Shown here: positions 55,860-64,000 of the stretch, piece by piece
Layout of the letters: the number at the start of each line of letters is the position of its first letter
How positions within the stretch are numbered: position 1 is the stretch's first letter
DNA from: Lathyrus oleraceus
Lineage: Eukaryota; Streptophyta; Magnoliopsida; Fabales; Fabaceae
Direction: 5' to 3'
Length of the DNA: 64,000 nucleotides
NCBI RefSeq assembly: GCF_024323335.1
Contig: NC_066579.1
Span: 868,001 to 932,000 of the forward strand
Notes under the pieces: generated by a model
What the model was told of the DNA's origin: nothing
The model's database searches: none
Seen by the model: the letters and a program-made list of their open reading frames with translations, nothing else
Made by a program: the position numbers and the translations under genes

Positions 55860-58800
55860 TGTCGCATCGCGCGAAAAACCGGCGGGAAAAGAAAGAACAA
55901 CAGAGCCGCCACCGTGCGTTATTTATCCCAAAAGAGGGAAAGGAAACGCTCAGAGTAAACCTGGGAAAGAACATGGTCTCGCGACCAAAGAGGATGGGTT
56001 CGGGAGTCGGTTATGCGAAGGGAAGGTATTAGCACCCCTACGCATCCGTAGTACTCTACGGGATCCACGCACAAAAGGAAGGAAAATGGTTGCTAAACAC
56101 TGCTCAAATATTCACACACACTGGCTGAAAGAGACACAAGAAACTGACTGAAACTGACTCGGCAGGATGTCGCATCCTGGGCCTACTTAGTCTATCAGGC
56201 ATAGACATCAGAGTCGAAGTAGTTCGGACTGGGGAAAACACATGCTCGCTAGGATATCGCGTCCTATGCATACGTATCTTCTCGGACGAGAGAAGAATCA
56301 GAGCATTCGTAGCTCGGCTGACACGCACACAAACAAAACAAGACACAGGCAAACGTGGAGCCCGACTGCCAATCACTGGACTTATGTCGGCATCCGAACC
56401 AAAACAACACAACAGATAGATAGGGAGTCGGGGACTCAGCCTATAACTGTCAAACACACACAAACAAACAGACAGCAAATGCTAAGGAGTCACGGACTCG
56501 AGCCTAGCAAAGGTCAGACAGCACACACAAAAGAAAAAAAAGGGCGCCCGGAGAGATCAGCTCAATCTCCTGCCTACATACTTCATCTGGTATGAAGATC
56601 AGGGCGATGTAGTTCCCCTACGCAGGGATAAAGGACTAGCCTAACCAGATAACAGAGGGAGACACAACACTAGGGAGACTACGACTCGAGCCTAGATGTT
56701 GTCATGCAAATCAACCCTAAGTTATGGTTTCTAGCTAAATGGCACAAGGGCCAACCTATCCTAAGTATGGCTCACACAGGAAGCAAGCCACACACACACT
56801 TAACTTGCACAGGAAGCAAGCCAAGCAAAACCTAACTTGCACAGGAAGCAAGTCTAAACTAATCCTAACTTGCACAGGAAGCAAGTCAAACTATCCTAAC
56901 TTGCACAGGAAGCAAGTCAAACTATCCTAACTTGCACAGGAAGCAAGTCAAACAATCCTACAAGCACAGATAGCACACGCTATACACAAACAAGTGGCTC
57001 AAACAAGGGTTAGGTTTTAGTCAAGGGGTCATATCAACCTCAACAAACAAACCTCTGGAACTGGGTGAATGTTGCTCTTAACCTTGCCATTGAGGGGCTA
57101 AGGTGAAGCAGATGAAAGGTGAAGTGAGGATGAGACCTCACAGCTCTTATCCCTGGCCTGGGAGAGCTCAAGACAAGAATGTGTGGGTTCAGAAAGTGGG
57201 AACCCTTCTACACATTTAAAACTGACTCAACTGTACAGTTTGTACAAGATCTTGGGTTTGTATCTGCAATGCATCAACACAGTGGTGTGAGCAAAGCAGA
57301 TGACACACTGAATAGTGGGGGATAGATTGCATATCCCTACCTTCCACCAATTGCCTCTTCACTTAGGAGGACTTTGACTCTATGCAAGGACAAAAGTAAA
57401 CAATCACAAACATTGCCTCTTAAGGAGGACTTCAGACAGTTGCCTGGCCAAGTAACAGGCCAGGTCTTCCAGACTACATGAAGAAAAGGAGGCATACCTC
57501 AATGCAAATTGCTTATACAAGCAAAGCAAAGCAAAAAGTTCACAAGGAACTAAGCAACTAAAGCACCTGAAACAGTCAAGCAGATGTTAGTATGCAACTT
57601 CAAACAAGACAAACAGAAACAGACACCAATAGTTAATTGGAGGCACATGGATGTGCAAGGCACAAGGCTTAAGGCATGTGAGCCAAGCCACCTACAAAAC
57701 AAAGAGGTTAGACAACAATATTCAAGCAAGCTCAGTCAAATTAATTGGTCTCATTGGTCACTTGATGGTCAACCTGAAATCACAGACTCAAAGGTGAGTA
57801 ACAGGACCATTAGGGCAAGCCTAGGGTCAAAAGTGAATGAGAAAGTCAAGACAGCAAAGGGGTAAGTATCCAAAATCATGTTTAAACATTCAAGAAACAA
57901 AACCAATTGGGTTCACATTCATATCAAACACTATCATCATTTCATGAACAGATTAGGTCAAAACATGGCAAACAGAAGCTCACAGAAGTCAACAGCAAGA
58001 CTTAACTCAAAAGCAATCTAAACATTTTCCAAAAATCACCAAATAAATCATGATCAAACCTAACACATAGCATGGTAAGCATGTCAAATTTCATCTCATT
58101 TGGACAAGTGGAAGGCAGTCAATGAAAATCAGAAAGTCAAAACCAATTTGAACATGCTCAATGAAGTCAACCAAACATGCATCAACTTAGAAAAATCATA
58201 AGTCAAGAATGGTGTATGATAAATGAATGGGACCAAATCCATGGTAAAGATGAGGATGTCTAGTTATCTCATGTAAAATTTCATGTCCATCCAATAAAGT
58301 ATGAGAATTTCACAAATGAAATGGGAACATGTGTCACACAAAGTCAACATTTGACTAGGCAGGAAGGAAAAATCTCAAACAAATGGAAAATTGTTCAAAT
58401 AAATCCAAGAAAATTCACAAGTAAACTAGACATACAAGAGTAGGCTCATGCAAAAAATCAAGTCATTTGGAGATAAGGAAGTATGGCAATGAAAATTAGG
58501 AAAATGCATGATCATGGTATAGAACCAAATGTAACACATAACTTCAAAAATTCAAAGCTCACAATCCACAAATGATAAATGCACAAACTTTATATGGAAA
58601 TGAAGGTCAATGTGTCTAGTTCCACCGCAAAAAATTTCAAGCTCATTGGATGCATCATGACAATTTCACAAAAGGAATGGCTCAAGGTATCATTTTGGCA
58701 TACATGTCAAGAAAATATTTATCATTTAAAATCCAGACCATGGAAAATTAATTAAAAATTATGATTAAATAAAGGACACATTCATGAACATGTGGAAAAA

Positions 58801-61800
58801 TTTCATAATTTTAGGATGAAAAATGAGAGAGAAATTAATTGTGGAAATTGGATGAATAATTGGGATGAACATGAACAACTAGCATGGCAATTGGTCAAAG
58901 CAAGGTTGACCGAGTGGCAAAGCTGTAAATAAGCATGCCACTTATCAAAACGACTGAGTTTTGGAGGGGCACAGGAAATGTTCCTATTGGCTCATTTTCA
59001 ATGGAATAGTGACTTGAGCAACCACAGCCAATAGCATTTGAGTTTTCTGGTTTTTTCAAAAAGAACTTAGGGTTTAAGCATGGCAACATGTGATCATCAA
59101 CATCCAAACAAAATTCAATCAGCACACAATCATCATGGTAATGACAGCATGTTCATGCAATAACAGCAAACGTGACTTTGGAAACAAACTAAGGTTTTAA
59201 AATAACAGCAGCATGTATGTGCATCAAGTTCATCATATAACATTTAAACAGCAACAACCAAACATGACAAGCACAATTCAATGGATTTTTCTGAACATAA
59301 TCAAAACAGTAGCAGGGCATTAACATTCATCATCCATCATGAACAAAAACGCATCCATCCATTAGCAATCACACAACGGCCATGCAACACTATCTTCATG
59401 CAATTTTAACCAACAATAAAATAAACATTAACCATGAGAAATTCTGGACAGGGTAAGTTTAGACAGCATGGTTTCAACATCAATATTCTTCATTCAATCC
59501 AAATTCAAATGGCATGGATCAACACAGCATGGTAGTAACGAGGTAACAATGTTCATGCAGCATCATTATAAACAACAAAACATCACAAACATGAGGGATT
59601 CGAGTTCTTACTTGGTTGTGAAGGAAACCAAGATGCAGTGTTTGTTCTGATGTTGCAGCCTGAAATAAACCTTCCTTATGCTTTAGAATGGAGGGTTCTT
59701 GAAGTCTTTTGGCTCAGGTTTTGACAGAAGAATGCAAGGCAAGGCTTGGTGCTTTTCAGTTTTGACAGGTTTTGCAAGTGAGGCGAGTTTTTGTTGGTTA
59801 GGTTATTTTGAGGAATGAATGAAGAGATGAGACTAAGTCATTGCCCCTATTGTTTTGAAAATGCAACTGGCCAAGGTTTTTCTTCCTTTTCTGCTGCAGT
59901 TTTATTTCATGACTGGTGGTAACTACAACCTCTGCTGTCTTGTGTTTCTAACAGGGTTCGGTTTTGGATGAGTGTGGTTTTGAGCAAGGGCCAAAGGTTG
60001 TGCTTGCTGCAGTGTGTAGGACAGAAAATGGTGCAAATGGCAAGGCTTTTGGTTGGGAAATGCAAGTGAGGTTTTGGTTGGAAAATGGATAATGGTTCTT
60101 TGTGGTCTGCTCCTTTGACAGTGAATGCAAGTGAGGGCAAGGTTGGCCTGTAGGTTTTTTCCTTGAGGGGTGGCTAAGGGTGTGTGTGTTGGTCCTGTTG
60201 GCTTGGCTGTTACTCATGACAGGAAAAGGGCAAGGCTGCTATGTGCAGTACTAGGCATGGCCTCATGTTGGTTTTCTGGACAGAAAAAAAATGTCAAGCC
60301 AGGTCAGGGTATGGTTGGCCAAAGAGTGAAGTTGTTGTGGTATGCTGTAGCAGTGTTTTTGTTTTGGAGCAATTGCCAAAGTGTTTTCTGAGGTATGCTG
60401 CCACTTTAAAAATGGTTACAGGGTTGTGAAGGCAAGGCAAGGTTACAAGGCTTTTTGAGAGTGGATGAAGAGTGTTTGGTCTGTTTTGAGGTTATTCAGT
60501 TTTTTTTACAGCCAAAGCCTAATGCCAAAGATCTTGTGATGCTGCTGTTGGTTGGCTCATGACAGAAGATGATGCAAAATGGCAAGGGCTTTGTGGTGAA
60601 TGGTTTGGTTTGAATGTAGTGCCAATAGCCAGGTTAAGTTTGAGAGTGAAAGCTCACAAGTTGGTCTGCTGCTGCAAAGTTCTTTTGTATGACAGAAAAT
60701 GGCTCAAATATTGGTTCCTCATGCTTGGACAGAAAATGCAAAAACAAACTGAATGCCACACTTGGATTTTCAAGGCAGGTTTTTGTTCTTCTTCTGGTAC
60801 AGGGTGTTGTAACTGGTTTCCTTTTTAGAAAAAAAAAAAAAAAATGGCCAAAGGCTTTTGTTTAGGTGCTTTTTGTTCTTGACAGAAAAACAAGGTGAGG
60901 GCCAGGTGAATGAAAGATTGGTTCCTTTTCTCCTTGCTTCCCAATGATCAACATGCCATGCTTTTTCTCCCTGCTGCAGGGTATGGTTACAGACCTTTTT
61001 TAGGGGAATGGCCAAAGGTGTTTTGTCTTGTGGTAGGGCTGCTGCAGCAGGGTTAGGTTTTTGAGCAATTGCCAAAGGTTGTGCTTAGTGTATCCAAACC
61101 ATGACAGAAAAAATGCTGCACACCATTGCCACTAGGTCTGCTGTTGTAAGTACAAGGTATGGTTCAACAATTGGATGTTTGAAACAATGTCCTTTTTCCC
61201 ATGTTCTAAGCAAGTAAGCATGGCCATTTGTACCATTGGTTTTGGCTGCAGAATGTATTTATAATTGACAGTAAAATGGCCTTCTAATCTTCTGTTTTGA
61301 GAGTACAAACCATGGTATGGTGGATGCATAAACAAGTATGGTGCAAGTATGGTCAAAGGGTACTTTTCTTGTAATTCAAGCAACCAAACAAGATTCACAT
61401 GTTCTGCATAATTTGGCTTTGCAAACACACTTAAAATGATATTTATGAGCTGTTCCAATTGGCCAAATGTTGAAAAAATGCTTGAGTCAAAAAGTCAACT
61501 CTTGGTCAAACTTTGAATTTAAATGAAAAAGGTCCAAAAATGCCATTTTGATTGGTAAGGTTTTAGGTCATGAAATTTATATTTTTGGAAAGAGGATGAA
61601 AAATGTGGTTTGTAGGAAAAAACCCCACCAAATTTGGCCAAACGGTTTGGGAGATATGGCCCTTTGAAGTTCAAGATTTTCTGAAATCGATTCGATCATA
61701 ACTTGCCAACCACACATGGGAATTGAGAGTTCTAGGACTTTTTGGAAATGGGAGAACAAGATCTTCAACTTTCATGTTGGGCAAAAATTCATTTGAGGCT

Positions 61801-62493
61801 TGTATCAAAATGTAAGTTTGAGGATCAAGACTTTCCATTTATGGCAGTTTTCAGTTACAGGCCCAGTTTCCATTTTGGGAAATTCATGATCTGGCTTCAA
61901 ATTCTTCCATGATGGTGTTTGGCATGATGTATGATGACTATTTGGACATGAATGAACTCTCACAAACCAATTCCAATCATCCAATCACTGATTAAACAGA
62001 CAGTTGACCAACAGTTGACTTTTAGGGTTTTTGTCTGATTATGCATTGACTGATGAATTCCAAACCCTAATTCCTTGAGAACTTGACTTCAAATGATGTC
62101 CCAAGTTGTATGAACTCTTGATTATTGACCATGGTGCCCAAATCCCACAAGAATGACCACCATCCATTGCTTTGACTGACAGTTGACTTCTTTAGGGTTT
62201 TTGACTGTCTGGGCATGAATTGCTGACCTCTGAGCCCTTAACCCTTGACCAAAATACTTCAAATGGATCCCCAAGTCATGTGAACTTGTTGGACAAACCC
62301 CAAGGTCTTGGTTCAATGAAAAATTCCTTTGCTTGCTTGGTTGACTAATCAGGAGATTAGTTTGACCTAATTCCTGATTGCTTGCTCTTGAGGCAACTGA
62401 GGGCAATGCAAATGCTATGCAATGGATCATGATATGCTATGACCTATTATGAAAATGTATGCATAATGATAGGTGCAAATTTGAGGTGCTACA
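55860..62493 (-). mobile_element. Element F: 6.6-kb apparently solo LTR (Ogre-like), flanked by target duplication gtatg
   Basis: Bounded by TGTCGCATCGCGCG (55860) and GGTGCTACA (62493), with gtatg at 55855-55859 and 62494-62498. Removing it rejoins the Tekay integrase exactly (EALY then GRRCRTPLCWY). The reverse strand starts TGTAGCACCTCAAATTTGC, similar in style to element D, and a minus-strand TATA box (ATAAATAC) lies at about 61255-61265, so it is in minus orientation. No gag or pol and no internal terminal repetition are seen. Hence a solo LTR is more likely than a LARD, although it is very long. Confidence 0.75.
56770..56955. repeat. ~30-bp tandem repeat, six copies, in element F
   Basis: TTGCACAGGAAGCAAG recurs about every 30 bp with spacers such as TCAAACTATCCTAAC, and the last copies are almost identical. 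Together with the rest of element F it contains no recognisable gene. Confidence 0.9.
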
Positions 62494-63094
62494 GTATGGT
62501 AGGAGATGTCGGACACCTTTATGTTGGTATGAGTCCGGTGAGAGTGCTGTGGTTGGACCGGAGATTGTTCAACAAACTACGGAAAAGATTAAGATGATTC
62601 AGGAGAAGATGAGAATTGCTCAGAGTCGTCAGAAGAGTTATCACGATAAGAGGAGGAAGTCACTTGAGTTCCAAGAGGGAGATCATGTGTTTCTTCGCGT
62701 CACTCCGATAACTGGTGTTGGTCGAGCTTTGAAGTCGAAGAAGTTGACACCTCGATTTATTGGTCCTTATCAGATTTTGGAGAGGATAGGAGAAGTAGCC
62801 TATCGTATCGCCTTACCGCCGTCGCTTGCGAATTTGCATGAAGTTTTTCATGTGTCTCAGTTGAGGAGGTACATTCATGATCCGTCGCATGTAGTCCAAA
62901 TAGATGATGTACAGGTGAGAGATAACCTGACTGTTGAAACATCACTTATGAGGATCGAGGATCGAGAGTTGAAGCAGTTGCGGGGTAAAGAGATTGCCTT
63001 GGTGAAGGTAGCTTGGGGGGGGCCAGCAGGTGGCAACGTGACTTGGGAACTGGAGAGTAAGATGAAGGAATCTTATCCAGAGTTGTTCGCTTGA
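62494..63094 (+). pseudogene. Tekay integrase C-terminus with chromodomain (3' part of the split gene)
   Basis: It continues the integrase after element F: YGRRCRTPLCWYESGE, then QSRQKSYHDKRRKSLEFQEG, the GPY/F region FIGPYQILERIGEVAYRIAL, HEVFHVSQLRRYIHDPSH, and a C-terminal chromodomain (RELKQLRGKEIALVKVAWGG, then VTWELESKMKESYPELF). It ends with TGA at 63092-63094. The chromodomain directs chromoviruses to heterochromatin. Confidence 0.9.
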
Positions 63095-63120
63095 GGTATG
63101 TTTTCGAGGACGAAAACTCT

Positions 63121-63136
63121 TTTAGTGGGGGAGAGT
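63121..63136 (+). promoter_or_regulatory. Element E polypurine tract
   Basis: AGTGGGGGAGAG next to the 3' LTR start TGTAACACC at 63137, in plus orientation. Confidence 0.85.
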
Positions 63137-64000
63137 TGTAACACCCCGATAATAATAAAATAATTATTTGAATTGAGTTAATAATTTAATTATTAATTTA
63201 ATTAAATAATTGGAAATTTTATTATTATTATTATTTTTTTTGAATTATTATTATTTTGGAATAATAATTATTATTTGGAAAATATATATAAGTTGGAATT
63301 AAGGAAAAAGCCCAGGGGGAGTAAAAACATTTTCACGTGAAAACAGAGAAATCGTGAAAAAGGAAAAGGGCAGAGAAGAGGAGAAAGGAGCTGAAGAGCA
63401 AAGGTTGAAGAACGGAAAGGCTTGAAGCTCAAAGATTCGCCGGATTGTTAAGGTAAGGGGGGTTTATCGTCGATTAATGGGTATTTTGGGATAATATGTC
63501 ATGGGTAGTGATAAGCCGTTAATTTGACCCTAATTGGGATTTGTAAATGTTGAAATGTTGTTGGATGAACTGTGTTGAAAGTTGAAATTAAATCGGTATT
63601 TGTGTGAGTAATGTTTTCCCGATCGTATAGCTGTTTACGGAATCGGAATCGGAGGTCCGGAAGTCTTCCAACGGCGGAATTCTGCATTCTGCCGTGTGTT
63701 AGCGCAGGAATTGTTGTTTAGTCTGCGTTAACCGGTTAACCCAGGGTGTTAACCGGTTAACACTGTATTGAAATGTGAAAATATTGAGTTTTGCCTGCGT
63801 TAACCGGTTAACCCAGGGCGTTAACCGGTTAACGCTGTTGCGTTTTGCCAGAAAGTGAGTTTTGCCTGCGTTAACCGGTTAACCCAGGGCGTTAACCGGT
63901 TAACACTGTTGCAGAGTGAAAAATTATTGTTTTTAAATGTGGTGTACCTAATTGAGGGTTGGCCTATGTTGCCTATGGTGTAATAGGGATAAATTCCCGC
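63137..64000 (+). repeat. Element E 3' LTR, first 864 bp (cut by window edge)
   Basis: It matches 50870-51733 base for base in length with about three substitutions (for example GGAATCGGAATC against GGAATCAGAATC, and AGCGCAGGAATT against AGCGCAAGAATT). It includes all six GTTAACCGGTTAAC palindromes at 63727-63904. Confidence 0.95.

Larger units (their letters stand above)
50870..64000 (+). mobile_element. Element E: Tekay-type Ty3-gypsy chromovirus, runs off right edge
   Basis: 5' LTR 50870-52837, PBS, gag-protease-reverse transcriptase in one frame, an internal deletion, integrase with a chromodomain (split by element F), polypurine tract, and the start of the 3' LTR at 63137. The LTR parts that can be compared (864 bp) differ at about three sites, so this is a young insertion. 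The internal deletion makes it non-autonomous. Confidence 0.93.

Noticed and set aside
56770..56955. CRISPR-like spacing of a short repeat
   Set aside because: The spacers are themselves similar, the genome is plant, and the array lies in an LTR: an ordinary minisatellite.

Overview
The window is nuclear DNA of a higher plant, almost certainly a legume and most likely of the Fabeae/vetch-pea group. The reasons are a multi-exon plant MLH1 gene, AT-rich introns, and a crowd of LTR retrotransposons of the kinds that fill these genomes: Ogre/Tat, SIRE/Maximus-type Ty1-copia and Tekay-type chromovirus. The only host gene that looks intact is MLH1 (mismatch repair, minus strand, about 11.5-21.6 kb). 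I could place 15 exons with consistent splice phases, giving 723 codons.

Left part (1-7.9 kb): a decayed Mutator-like (MULE) and plant-mobile-domain (PMD) neighbourhood. A PMD gene runs leftwards off the window, with one frameshift in a homopolymer. A MULE transposase pseudogene runs rightwards. A 97-codon antisense ORF of unknown function follows, and then a second, much more broken PMD gene. Two clusters rich in the palindrome GGCGCC sit in the two divergent intergenic spaces, and each leftward gene has a TATA box about 90-110 bp before its ATG. From 7.9 to 11.5 kb there is AT-rich DNA with fold-back (MITE-like) candidates and short tandem duplications.

Middle (11.5-21.6 kb): MLH1. Its introns hold a TRIM-like mini-retrotransposon, a (TA)n tract, a near-perfect 140-bp duplication that ends exactly at a splice donor, and a fold-back element. 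A second (TA)n tract lies about 75 bp before the ATG.

Right part (22-64 kb): a stack of nested retrotransposons. (A) A decayed Ogre/Tat copy on the plus strand (gag to integrase, 23.0-29.8 kb) carries four tandem copies of a 619-bp segment. (B) It is cut off at the edge of a second Tat-type element in minus orientation (29.8-47.6 kb), whose extra antisense ORF encodes another PMD. (C) A complete SIRE-type copia element (31158-41717, 1074-bp LTRs identical by eye, target duplication aatct) sits inside that ORF. (D) A long LTR begins at 47629 in element B. (E) A young Tekay chromovirus (50870 to beyond the right edge) sits inside D. (F) A 6.6-kb apparently solo LTR (55860-62493, target duplication gtatg) sits inside the integrase gene of E.

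Most nonsense codons in the MULE, the small ORF and the Ogre copy can be explained as C-to-T or G-to-A changes, as expected from deamination of methylated cytosines. Element C is intact in LTRs, gag and most of pol but has frame breaks in RNase H and in the envelope-like ORF. No rRNA, tRNA or CRISPR features were recognised.
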